Shown: positions 41,441-49,830 of the stretch, piece by piece
How positions within the stretch are numbered: the first letter of the stretch is position 1
How the letters are laid out: each line of letters begins with the position of its first letter
From: UBA3263 sp964528425
Lineage (GTDB): Bacteria; Bacteroidota; Bacteroidia; Bacteroidales; Muribaculaceae
Assembly: GCA_964528425.1 (NCBI GenBank)
Contig: CAZGTD010000001.1
Coordinates: forward strand, 1 to 64,000
DNA length: 64,000 nucleotides
Direction: 5' to 3'
Notes under the pieces: generated by a model
What the model was told of the DNA's origin: nothing
Database searches by the model: none
The model's input: the letters and a program-made list of their open reading frames with translations, nothing else
Translations under genes and position numbers: made by a program

Positions 41441-42003
41441 TAGTCAAAGGGCATTTCATCATTATCGGACTCTTCGCCGGCAATCTCGCCGGACTGATAT
41501 ATCTCATTCAAAGGACGCAATACATTGCATAGAATCTGACTCCAGTATTCGCTGAAATCGGACCGAAGCGACGCCAGATGCTCGCCGATAACCTCATATT
41601 CAACGGCCTTTACGTCTTCAACAAAGTTATAGAGTACCTGAAAGATATCAGCAAGACTTTCTGAGATAGTCGCCGCTATGGGTGAATCGGAGTATTGCAT
41701 ATCGCGATGAAAGGTTTCGAGATATGCATCATGTTCGCCCAACGATTCGGCAACCGCCTGACGGACCTGGTCGTAATATGCTTCATCGAGATGTGAAGCT
41801 CCGAAAACATAGTCGGGTTCCTCATAATCGATTGCCGGAAGGTCTACCACCGACATATAGATTCGCGGCAGCAGGTGTATCATCTTATCAACAAATACCG
41901 AGGGTTCGGTAGAAGCACACAATTCCATTGCGCGACAATACTCGCTGGCAAGAGCCATAACACTCAGGGCATTATTTGACAGCTTGGTTTCAGATTGTTG
42001 CAT
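41440..42003 (-). CDS. DUF5063 protein
   Basis: A 187-aa helical, acidic protein without signal or membrane segment. Recognisable DUF5063 features are the N-terminal VMALASEYCRAMEL, DLPAIDYEEPDYVFG and the helical middle (AYYDQVRQAVAESLGEHDAY). The C-terminus is acidic (GEEADNDEMPFD-like). The family has no known function and is conserved in Bacteroidales, commonly near nucleotide and lipid genes as here. Start overlaps the nadD end by 14 nt, so it is part of the yicC-gmk-nadD-cdsA operon. Confidence 0.75.
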   Translation of the reverse strand: MQQSETKLSNNALSVMALASEYCRAMELCASTEPSVFVDKMIHLLPRIYMSVVDLPAIDYEEPDYVFGASHLDEAYYDQVRQAVAESLGEHDAYLETFHRDMQYSDSPIAATISESLADIFQVLYNFVEDVKAVEYEVIGEHLASLRSDFSEYWSQILCNVLRPLNEIYQSGEIAGEESDNDEMPFD

Positions 42004-42571
42004 ATAGATTACGGTTTAATATAATGGAGGCCACGGCAGGGTCAACGAGGCTGAGACTGCCGGGAATATTGTTTCTTATATACGTTGAGGAAACATCAGT
42101 TTCGGGAAAATTTTCGAGATACTCGACGGAAGGCGAAGATATTACCTGAGAGACCTGATATCCGGGCCTCGGATAAATTATTACGCCGTATTTATCAATA
42201 ATTTCTTGATATGAGCGCCATTTGTCGAAAATCAGCCAATTATCAGCCCCGATTATGAGCTTGAAATCGCAGTCGGGATATTTTTCGGCGAGTGCGCCGA
42301 GAGTATTTATCGTATAGCTCGGACGCGGCAGTTCGAATTCGATAAAACAAGGTTTAACACCTGAAACAGAGGCGCAGGCAGTCCGGAGCATATCCATGCG
42401 GTCAGCATCGGACGCACCGGGGCGGTTATCTTTGAGGGGATTGGCCGGCGAGAGTGTAAGCCAAACTTCGTTGACCACACCTTCCGTTACCAACCGGCGC
42501 GCAAGCGCGATATGGGCGTTGTGCACCGGATTGAACGTGCCGCCGAAAATACCAATCCGCTTTCTATTCAT
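41990..42571 (-). CDS. nadD: Nicotinate-nucleotide adenylyltransferase
   Basis: A 193-aa protein of usual size. RIGIFGGTFNPVHNAHIALA holds the GGTFNPxHxxH nucleotide-binding motif, WLTLSPANPLKD and KLIIGADNWLIFDKW are family blocks, and ETDVSSTYIRNNI is the ISSTxIR motif. It transfers AMP to nicotinate mononucleotide in NAD synthesis. It overlaps gmk by 4 nt. Confidence 0.95.
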   Translation of the reverse strand: MNRKRIGIFGGTFNPVHNAHIALARRLVTEGVVNEVWLTLSPANPLKDNRPGASDADRMDMLRTACASVSGVKPCFIEFELPRPSYTINTLGALAEKYPDCDFKLIIGADNWLIFDKWRSYQEIIDKYGVIIYPRPGYQVSQVISSPSVEYLENFPETDVSSTYIRNNIPGSLSLVDPAVASIILNRNLYATI

Positions 42572-43137
42572 TTATTAAGAAATTCCCGAATAACGCGGCG
42601 CGTCTGCTCAACGGCCTGCTCAAGATTATCGTTGACTATGCACACGTCAAAGCGCGGAGCCTGCTCAAGCTCATATTTTGCCCTGTCGATTCTGGCATCA
42701 ATGCTCTCGGGCGAGTCAGTTGCACGGCTTTCCAGACGCCGACGCAGCTCTTCAATGCTGGGTGGCTGAATAAATATGCCGAGCGCCTGCTCGCCCAGAC
42801 GCTCCTTGACGCGCAATGCACCGTTGACATCAATATCCATAACCACATTCGAGCCGGCGGCCCCTATACGGTCGATTTCAGAGAGCAGGGTACCGTAAAA
42901 GCGGCCCGGATATACCTCCTCATATTCGAGAAAGGCGTCATTGTTGATTTCCCGACGAAAATCTTCATCAGTCATAAAATGATAGTCTTTGCCATCAACT
43001 TCTTCTCCACGGGGGGCACGATTAGTTGCAGACACTGAAAATTGGAGATTTAAATCGCCCGATGCCATCAGGGCATTTATAATAGTTGACTTTCCGCTGC
43101 CGCTCGGCGCTGATAAAATAATTACTTTTCCGGTCAT
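42568..43137 (-). CDS. gmk: Guanylate kinase
   Basis: A 189-aa kinase with P-loop LSAPSGSGKSTI, GMP-binding SATNRAPRGEEVDGKDYHF and YGTLLSEIDR, and the VVMDIDVNGALRVKERL block. It phosphorylates GMP to GDP. It overlaps yicC by 1 nt and nadD by 4 nt. Confidence 0.96.
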   Translation of the reverse strand: MTGKVIILSAPSGSGKSTIINALMASGDLNLQFSVSATNRAPRGEEVDGKDYHFMTDEDFRREINNDAFLEYEEVYPGRFYGTLLSEIDRIGAAGSNVVMDIDVNGALRVKERLGEQALGIFIQPPSIEELRRRLESRATDSPESIDARIDRAKYELEQAPRFDVCIVNDNLEQAVEQTRRVIREFLNK

Positions 43138-44018
43138 TACATTACGTTCAAAACTTGCTCTTTGATTTGTTCGAGCTCGTCTTTCATCTTAACGACGAGT
43201 TTCTGCATTTCCGCATGATTGCTTTTTGAACCAAGAGTGTTGATTTCTCGGCCCATTTCCTGGGCTATGAATCCGAGTTTTTTACCTTGGCCGGGCGAAG
43301 GATTTGCCATTGTTTCAGCAAAATAGACCAGATGTTGGCCCAGGCGCTGACGCTCTTCGTTAACGTCGAGTTTTTCAATATAGTAAATCATCTCCTGCTC
43401 AAGCCTTCCGCGGTCGATTTGCTCGTGAGTAATCTTTTCGAGTGCTTCCTCCATTCGGGCATGAATGCGCTCAACACGCTCTTTCTCCCACCGGGGCACT
43501 TCGGAAAGCAAACCGGTTATGGCACGCAGTCTTACCGCAAAGAAATCTTCGAGCTTCTCGCCTTCGGAACGCCGGTGGGCCATCAGGGCATCGATTGCCT
43601 CCTCAACACCTTTGAGAATTTCCGAAACCTGGTCATCAGGGAGTTCGGAATGAGACTCGGACCCGACAACATCAGGCAATCGCATCAGAACAGCATACCA
43701 ATCGTCGGGTTCGTTTATGCCAAGTTCCTTGGCCATGGATTTAATCTGTTCTTTATAGGCACGGGCCGCATCAACGTTTATTGTAGCCGCACCGGAACCG
43801 ACGCCGATATTTTCCAGCGAAATCTGCAGGTCAATCTTACCCCGCTCAAGACGCGACGCCACACGCCGGCGAATTTCCAGTTCCAATTCGCGCAGAACTG
43901 AGGGCATTCGAGCCGCCATGTCGAACTGTTTGGAGTTCAACGACTTGATTTCTATAGTTAATTTTTTGCCCGGAAGTTGCACAGTGGCTTTTCCGAAACC
44001 AGTCATAGATAGAAGCAT
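43137..44018 (-). CDS. yicC: YicC/YloC-family endoribonuclease
   Basis: A 293-aa protein; I start at ATG 44018 (MLLSMTGFGKATV), matching the E. coli pattern MIRSMTAYAR, instead of an upstream codon 45 nt earlier that would cover the -7 box TATATTTG (44042-44035). Features are the N-terminal EIKSLNSKQFDMAARMP, RGKIDLQISLEN, and the DUF1732 C-terminus EKLDVNEERQRLGQHL and GKKLGFIAQEMGREINTLGSK. E. coli YicC is an RNase affecting sRNA turnover; its role in Bacteroidota is untested. First gene of a long minus-strand run. Confidence 0.9.
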   Translation of the reverse strand: MLLSMTGFGKATVQLPGKKLTIEIKSLNSKQFDMAARMPSVLRELELEIRRRVASRLERGKIDLQISLENIGVGSGAATINVDAARAYKEQIKSMAKELGINEPDDWYAVLMRLPDVVGSESHSELPDDQVSEILKGVEEAIDALMAHRRSEGEKLEDFFAVRLRAITGLLSEVPRWEKERVERIHARMEEALEKITHEQIDRGRLEQEMIYYIEKLDVNEERQRLGQHLVYFAETMANPSPGQGKKLGFIAQEMGREINTLGSKSNHAEMQKLVVKMKDELEQIKEQVLNVM

Positions 44019-44107
44019 AATCAGAAAATTTTTGCAAATATAGGCAATTTTCCCGACATTCACAATAATTGCCGTCAGTCCCTGCTATAGGGCTGACGGC
44101 TACTAAT

Positions 44108-45403
44108 TTACTTTTCTCGCCAACGATTCTTGACAGGATATTTGTCGGGCCGGATGAGAATTCTAAGCGACGACTGGTAGCTGAAATAGGCCCATATCCA
44201 GTTAATGAGAACGCTAATTTTGTTGCGCATTCCAAGAATCGAAATAAGATGGATGAACATCCATATAAACCACGCGGGGAAACCAGACAGGTGCAGTTTG
44301 CCCAAATCGGCTACCGCCCGGTTACGGCCAACAGTGGCCATCGTTCCTTTATCGAAATATTTGAACTGCTTATGTTCGTTCTTATTGAGGTTTTTGGCCA
44401 GGAGACGCGACTGCTGAATGGCAACCTGAGCCAGCTGCGGATGACCCTGAGGGAAAGCACTGTCAACATCCGTCATCAAACAAATGTCGCCGACAGCATA
44501 AACGTCGTCAAGGCCCTTGATTTTATTTTCGCCGTCAACCTCAAATCGGTTACCGCGACCGCGACGGATATCTGCGCCCAAAATCGGCAGTGCAATGCCG
44601 GTCACACCGGCTGTCCAGATTACGGTGTCGGCATGAATGCTCTGGCCGTCGGCGAGTTTAACCACTCCCTCCTTATAAGAGTTCATACCTACACCGAGCT
44701 TAACGTCAACCATCAGATGCTTTAGATATTTTTCAACGTCCTCGCCCGATTTCGGATTCATTGTGGCCAGCAAACGCGGAGCGGCTTCAACCAGCAGAAT
44801 ACGGAAATCTTTTTGAGGAATTGACGGATATTCGCGCGGCAACACATAGCGCTTCATTTCTCCCAGAGCGCCTGCAATTTCCACACCCGTCGGCCCACCG
44901 CCGACAACAACAAACGTCAGCAGATTGCGCCGACGCTCGGCATCACGCGTAATGGCAGCTTCCTCAAGGTTCCACAGAATCTGGTTTCGGCAACGTATGG
45001 CCTGAGGCGCTGTCTTGATGGTAAACACATCTTCGATCAGCTCGGGCATATTAAAGAAATTATTACCGGTACCGACGGCAATAATCAATTTGTCGTAGTG
45101 TACCTCCTCATGGTCGGTTATGACAACCTTGCGGTTTACATCAACGCACTTTGCATCGCCCATCGACAGGGAAACGCCCTTGCCGTCGAGCCTGCGGAAC
45201 AGCTCGCGTCGAAGCGGAAAACAGATGCTGCCCGGATCAAGGCCACTGGAGGCTATCTGATAGAACAGCGGAGGAAAACTATGGTAGTTATGACGGTCAA
45301 TGAGCACAATATCAAACTTTTTCCGGTCAAGATGCTTAATCAGATTCAGTCCGGCAAAGCCGCCACCAATAATCACTATGCGTTCTTTGTTGTTTTGGTT
45401 CAT
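44108..45403 (-). CDS. Type II NADH dehydrogenase-like flavoprotein
   Basis: A 431-aa FAD protein with two dinucleotide folds: RIVIIGGGFAGLNLIKHL (about 7-24) for FAD and VVVGGGPTGVEIAGALGEM (about 167-185) for NADH, with YAVGDICLMTDVDSAFPQG completing the FAD site and a C-terminal amphipathic membrane-anchoring region (ISVLINWIWAYFSYQSSLR). It transfers electrons from NADH to quinone without pumping protons. I choose ATG 45403; the longer reading overlaps divergent promoter sequence. It is divergent from the DUF5715 gene. Confidence 0.9.
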   Translation of the reverse strand: MNQNNKERIVIIGGGFAGLNLIKHLDRKKFDIVLIDRHNYHSFPPLFYQIASSGLDPGSICFPLRRELFRRLDGKGVSLSMGDAKCVDVNRKVVITDHEEVHYDKLIIAVGTGNNFFNMPELIEDVFTIKTAPQAIRCRNQILWNLEEAAITRDAERRRNLLTFVVVGGGPTGVEIAGALGEMKRYVLPREYPSIPQKDFRILLVEAAPRLLATMNPKSGEDVEKYLKHLMVDVKLGVGMNSYKEGVVKLADGQSIHADTVIWTAGVTGIALPILGADIRRGRGNRFEVDGENKIKGLDDVYAVGDICLMTDVDSAFPQGHPQLAQVAIQQSRLLAKNLNKNEHKQFKYFDKGTMATVGRNRAVADLGKLHLSGFPAWFIWMFIHLISILGMRNKISVLINWIWAYFSYQSSLRILIRPDKYPVKNRWREK

Positions 45404-45416
45404 GAGATATTTTTTA

Positions 45417-45455
45417 TAACTTTGTCGCGAATATCGGTAATTTTTCTTAAATTTG
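45417..45455 (+). promoter_or_regulatory. Tandem -7 boxes abutting the DUF5715 gene
   Basis: TAACTTTG (45417-45424) and TAAATTTG (45448-45455). The second ends 5 nt before the ATG at 45461; the TTTG inside the first may also serve as its -33 element, though at a 23-nt spacing. Confidence 0.55.
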
Positions 45456-45460
45456 CAAAC

Positions 45461-46225
45461 ATGAATTACCAACAGGCGCGAATTTTTCTTATTTCAACAA
45501 TTATATTCATTGTTTTGCTCATTGCCGGACTTATTTTTAAGCCACGGTTACTTCCTGATAGCCCCGCTCCGGAGCAATTCGCAACTACTGTTACAGACGC
45601 CAAAGCAGCCGATTCAACCAAGCCGATACCCACACCCGAAACCAGTAACGAGATTAAACAGCTCAACATAAGTTCCAGAGTCGGTCATCTGGCCTCACAA
45701 TTCTCAGACTTAAACCCGGAGCATCTCGCCGTAGCCGAGCGAATCGGCATCCGCCCCATCCGTTCAACCGCAGATATTCTTAAAATTAACCGTGCGATTG
45801 TTAAAGTAGAGTCCAACGGCAATTATCATATAGATGACCTGACGCATTCCTACGCCTTTCTTATCCCCGAAGCTGCAGCCCTGCTCGACTCCATCGGGGC
45901 GCGCTTTAACAGAAAACTGGCTGCTCAAGGGGGTGGACGCTACAACATTAAGGTTACGTCGCTGCTACGCACAAATGAATCTGTTGGCAGACTCAAGAAG
46001 CGCAATGTCAATTCTACCGAAAATTCCGCCCACCTGTATGGCACCACTTTCGATATCAGCTACGTTGATTTCCACGAATGCGCAATGAATACACGCCGAC
46101 ACACCGACGGCGAACTTAAGAACCTCCTCGCCGAGGTTTTGCTGGAACTTCGGGAGGAGGGTCATTGTCTTGTTAAATATGAGCGCAAGCAGGGTTGTTT
46201 TCATATAACAACCACCGGGCGCTAA
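45461..46225 (+). CDS. DUF5715 protein, LAS-peptidase-like
   Basis: A 254-aa protein with one N-terminal membrane anchor or signal (residues 7-27) and a periplasmic body. The region RTNESVGRLKKRNVNSTENS (about 172-191) and then AHLYGTTFDISYV with a late CFHITTTGR resembles the His/Asp/His zinc ligands of D-Ala-D-Ala carboxypeptidases of the LAS (M15) group (SxHxxGxxxD ... H). It may therefore cut peptidoglycan cross-links or be a relative without activity. The start is fixed by the membrane anchor and lies 5 nt after a -7 box. It converges on the small Ala-rich gene with a 6-bp gap. Confidence 0.8.
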   Translation: MNYQQARIFLISTIIFIVLLIAGLIFKPRLLPDSPAPEQFATTVTDAKAADSTKPIPTPETSNEIKQLNISSRVGHLASQFSDLNPEHLAVAERIGIRPIRSTADILKINRAIVKVESNGNYHIDDLTHSYAFLIPEAAALLDSIGARFNRKLAAQGGGRYNIKVTSLLRTNESVGRLKKRNVNSTENSAHLYGTTFDISYVDFHECAMNTRRHTDGELKNLLAEVLLELREEGHCLVKYERKQGCFHITTTGR

Positions 46226-46232
46226 ACCCGGT
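46214..46232. terminator. Hairpin spanning both convergent stop codons
   Basis: ACCGGG (46214-46219) pairs with CCCGGT (46227-46232) around a 7-nt loop that contains the DUF5715 stop. It is the only hairpin available between the two convergent genes. No T-run follows on either side, so termination by it alone is doubtful. Confidence 0.4.
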
Positions 46233-46519
46233 TACTTGCCTAGATTCTGAGATGCAGTGCGGGCCTTGTCGGCAACGGTTTCGGCAAAAGTTGCAGCCTT
46301 ATCCAAAAAGTCTGACATTGTGTCGGTTGCTTTGTCTTTGACAGAAGCGGCCGTTGCAGCAGCTTTTTCCTTCAGGTCGGCAGCCTTATCTTTAATGGTA
46401 TCGGCAACGGCTTTAGTTTCCTGTTGGGCAGCTACCCGTGCAGCGTCGGTGCTTACCTGGGCTGCGGTTTTAGATACTTCAGCGGCTTGCTGGGCAATAG
46501 TTTCGTTAATTTGACTCAT
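46232..46519 (-). CDS. Small Ala/Lys-rich LEA-like helical protein
   Basis: A 95-aa protein that is almost one continuous amphipathic helix: Ala is by far the commonest residue, with regularly spaced Lys and Asp (DTIKDKAADLKEKAAATAAS, VKDKATDTMSDFLDKAATFA). The repeating AADxxKDKAxD pattern of about 11 residues resembles LEA group 3 and apolipoprotein-like proteins that protect proteins or membranes under desiccation or stress. There is no signal peptide. Low-complexity sequence makes homology hard to judge. It stands alone, 68 nt downstream of metH. Confidence 0.7.
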   Translation of the reverse strand: MSQINETIAQQAAEVSKTAAQVSTDAARVAAQQETKAVADTIKDKAADLKEKAAATAASVKDKATDTMSDFLDKAATFAETVADKARTASQNLGK

Positions 46520-46587
46520 AGTATTCTTGAATTTTAAAGGTTAGTATTATGCCAACATAACGCCTTAAAACTCAAGTTGGTTCACTT

Positions 46588-49500
46588 TCAGGCAAAGTAT
46601 CTTGACTCCCGATGCGCAAAAATAAGCCCGCAGGTCGACGACAGCGGCTGCATTGCTCCGGTTTCGGTCAACTTTATTCCAATGTCACTAAGGTGAAGAA
46701 TCTTGTCAATATCAAATATAAGTGAATGATCGGGCAACGAAGGGTAGCCGACAGCCGGGCGAATTCCCTGACCGTCAGGTATGCCCCACAATTCTGAGCG
46801 CACTTTTCGGTGGAGCCATTCAGTAGCCGCTTCAGCCAGACGGTTGGCAAGAACCGAACGCACTATGTCCCGTTCGGAATTCAACATAACGGAAGTGGCA
46901 AACAATCCTATATGATCATTTTGAGGTGCAATATAGTCAGCCAATGCCGGGCAATTTTCCAACCGGCGCAATGAACGCGGAGTCGCAATCTGAACATTAT
47001 TGACTGTTATAGCCTCGGGTGCCGACCTGAAAGCCGGAAGAATTGCAACGCGCACCTTGACCATAACATCCAAATTCATCAATTCGGATTTAGCATCGTC
47101 GAGAACTTTAATTACCTCAGGGTTTTGCATATCAGGAACTATTGATAATTCACCCAGATAGCCGCGCCAGTTTATAAGAGGCACAAGCTCATTAACTGTG
47201 GGTTCAAAATCAAAATAACCCGATTTCAGTGGTGTTGGCGATGGAGACTGCACGACTTCTGACCTCAACCGCGCCTCGTCGATAGATAAACATGGCTTAC
47301 GGTCGGCAAACTCCCGACGCAAACGCTCTTGCTCACGCCTGATTTCAGGCCAAAGCTCCTTTATTTTAACTACAACCGGAGGTAAGGTGGCGGCTTCCGC
47401 CGTATGAACCACCGGTGCTGAATATAAAGGTGCAATCTTAACGGCTGTGTGCATATCGGAAGTAGTTGCCCCTCCGACAAAAAGCGGAATGCTTGCACCA
47501 CGACTCTGGAGCAACGCGGCAACCTCGCTCATCCGGTCAAGCGACGGGCTGATTAACCCGCTAAGCCCTATTGCAACAGCCTGCCGGGCAATCGCTGTGT
47601 CAACAATGGTTTCGGCCGGAACCATTACACCAAGATCAATTACCTCAAACCCGGAGCAACGCATAACGGTTGCCACGATGTTTTTCCCTATATCGTGAAC
47701 GTCACCACGAACAGTAGCCAACACAATTTTCGGCCGCTCGCCGCCCGACTCTTCAGTTCCCAACAGCGGCGTAAGATAGTCCACGGCAGCCCGCATTACA
47801 TCAGCGGCCCTTACTACCTGAGGCAAAAACAGCTCCCCTTGGCTAAACAGCACCCCTACTCTATTCATAGCTTCCATCAATGGGCCATTAATAACGGCCA
47901 TTGCAGAGCCGAGACGACTAACCTCCGCATCAAGCAGAGATTCCAGGCCGGCAGTACGCCCGGCAAGAATGAGCTCCTCAACCGAGCTTAGGTGAGATTC
48001 ATCAGCCTTGCTTTTGATGGCTTCTGCGGTTCGGGGCAATTCAGCAGCCAGAGACAAAAGGGTTTCAGTCGCTTCCGGAGAAGCATTATCGATTACGCTG
48101 TCAATTGCATCAATCAGTTGATGAGAAACGCCCGGCGCAGGCTCAGTTTCATCAGCCGGATTCAGAATTGCCATAGTTAGCCCCATTGACCGACCTCGCT
48201 GAAGAAACCGGGCGTGCATCAGTTTGCGCAGCTGATTATGGCCACGGAAGGCAAACGACAGATTGCTGATGCCGCCACTCACTCTTACACCCGGAAGATT
48301 ACGCGCAATCCACTCTGTGGCGCGCAAAAAGTCAATACCGTATGTAGCATGGTCGGCTATACCCGTAGCAATGGCAAGCACATTAGGATCGAACACTATG
48401 TCACAACCACGAAATCCGGCTTCATTAACCAGCAAGTCATAAGAACGCTTACAAACCTCAATCCGGCGCTCGAACGACGTTGCCTGGCCCCGCTCATCAA
48501 AGGCCATAACTACAACGGCCGCGCCCAACAGCCGCAATCGGCGCGCCTTGGAAATAAAGGATTGCTCGCCTTCCTTCAGGCTAATGGAATTTACTATCGG
48601 CCGACCGGGTATAAGCTTAAGTGCATTTTCAATTACCGCAAAATCCGAGGAGTCAATCATCAGGGCAGCAGACGCAGTGCGCGAATCGCTAACCAAGCGG
48701 CTGACGAAACGCTGCATTTCGAGCTTCGCATCGAGCATTCCATCATCCATATTGATATCAAGAATATATGCATGCTGCTCAACCTGACGGGCTGCAATTT
48801 CAATAGCCTCATCAATATTCCCTTCACTAATCAGTCGCAGAAACCGGCGGCTGCCTGCAACGTTGCAGCGCTCGCCAACCTTATAGAACTCTTCATCGGG
48901 TATCAGCTCGAGACCTGCTAATGTCAGCCGGTCAGCAAACGGTTTCGGGCGATGCGGTACCGCATTTTTTGCCGCATCGGCAATCCGGCGGATATGGGCA
49001 GGAGTTGTGCCGCAACAGCCACCGACTATATTTAATTTCCCGCTCTGCATCAAACGCCGGAGCGTGAAACTCATTTTTTCGGGTGACTCACCATAAATAC
49101 CCAACTCATCGGGTAAACCGGCATTGGCATGAAGCGACAGATAATAAGGCAACTCCTGCATACTTTCGACGAATTGAAGCATACCTTCCGGTCCGAATCC
49201 ACAGTTTAGCCCAACTGCCAGCGGATCAGCATGGGAGATAGATGCAAAAAAAGCATCAAGGGCCTGCCCGCAGAAAAGTCTGCCTGACTCAGTTGGAGTT
49301 GCTGAAATAATAATCTCAACATCGCGCCCCTCACTCTGCATTGCACGCTTCGCTCCTAAAATGGCTGCTTTGGCATTGAGAGTATCGAATACCGTTTCTA
49401 TCAACAGCAAATCGACTCCACCTGCAATCAAGCCCGCTGCCTGCTCGGCATACGCATCGGCCATTTCGTCGAAACCGGTCGGGCCACCCAACGAAAGCGA

Positions 49501-49830
49501 AATTCCGGTCGGGCCCATTGAACCGGCAACATAATGATTCTCACCGGCTGCCGTACGCGCAAGTCGGGCGGCAATAACGTTTATTTCGCGAACGCGCTCA
49601 CTGAGCCCATAATCTGCAAGCGAGAACCGATTTGCGTTGAAAGTATTGGTTTCAATAATATCGGCCCCCGCATCAATATATTGCTTGTGGATGTTGATTA
49701 TAACATCCGGATTGGTCAATACCAGTGAGTCGTTGCACCCGGCGTGGCCCAGACGCTGCAGCATGGTTCCCATTGCGCCATCGAGAACCAACACCCTATC
49801 TTTAAGTACTTGGCGTAAATCTTTCCTCAT
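46588..49830 (-). CDS. metH: Cobalamin-dependent methionine synthase
   Basis: A 1080-aa protein with four modules: homocysteine-binding Zn domain (1-325; LDGAMGTMLQ, GLNCGFGPEGM, IVGGCCGTTPAH with the Cys ligands), methyl-THF domain (about 330-610; KVGERCNVAGSRRF, VSGGISNLSFAFRGHN), cobalamin domain (about 640-870; VRGDVHDIGKNIVATVMRCS with the cobalt-ligand His of DxHxxG, and GLSGLISPSLDRM), and AdoMet reactivation domain (900-1080; GIRPAVGYPSLPDH). I start at ATG 49830, where the coding motif begins and which overlaps the metF stop by 1 nt. It is about 150 residues shorter than E. coli MetH but keeps all domains. It remethylates homocysteine with methyl-THF made by MetF. Confidence 0.94.
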   Translation of the reverse strand: MRKDLRQVLKDRVLVLDGAMGTMLQRLGHAGCNDSLVLTNPDVIINIHKQYIDAGADIIETNTFNANRFSLADYGLSERVREINVIAARLARTAAGENHYVAGSMGPTGISLSLGGPTGFDEMADAYAEQAAGLIAGGVDLLLIETVFDTLNAKAAILGAKRAMQSEGRDVEIIISATPTESGRLFCGQALDAFFASISHADPLAVGLNCGFGPEGMLQFVESMQELPYYLSLHANAGLPDELGIYGESPEKMSFTLRRLMQSGKLNIVGGCCGTTPAHIRRIADAAKNAVPHRPKPFADRLTLAGLELIPDEEFYKVGERCNVAGSRRFLRLISEGNIDEAIEIAARQVEQHAYILDINMDDGMLDAKLEMQRFVSRLVSDSRTASAALMIDSSDFAVIENALKLIPGRPIVNSISLKEGEQSFISKARRLRLLGAAVVVMAFDERGQATSFERRIEVCKRSYDLLVNEAGFRGCDIVFDPNVLAIATGIADHATYGIDFLRATEWIARNLPGVRVSGGISNLSFAFRGHNQLRKLMHARFLQRGRSMGLTMAILNPADETEPAPGVSHQLIDAIDSVIDNASPEATETLLSLAAELPRTAEAIKSKADESHLSSVEELILAGRTAGLESLLDAEVSRLGSAMAVINGPLMEAMNRVGVLFSQGELFLPQVVRAADVMRAAVDYLTPLLGTEESGGERPKIVLATVRGDVHDIGKNIVATVMRCSGFEVIDLGVMVPAETIVDTAIARQAVAIGLSGLISPSLDRMSEVAALLQSRGASIPLFVGGATTSDMHTAVKIAPLYSAPVVHTAEAATLPPVVVKIKELWPEIRREQERLRREFADRKPCLSIDEARLRSEVVQSPSPTPLKSGYFDFEPTVNELVPLINWRGYLGELSIVPDMQNPEVIKVLDDAKSELMNLDVMVKVRVAILPAFRSAPEAITVNNVQIATPRSLRRLENCPALADYIAPQNDHIGLFATSVMLNSERDIVRSVLANRLAEAATEWLHRKVRSELWGIPDGQGIRPAVGYPSLPDHSLIFDIDKILHLSDIGIKLTETGAMQPLSSTCGLIFAHRESRYFA

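Noticed and set aside
44069..44725. 218-aa plus-strand ORF
   Set aside because: Antisense shadow of the NADH dehydrogenase-like gene, whose motifs are unmistakable on the minus strand.
48214..48921. 235-aa plus-strand ORF
   Set aside because: Antisense shadow of metH, no family resemblance of its own.
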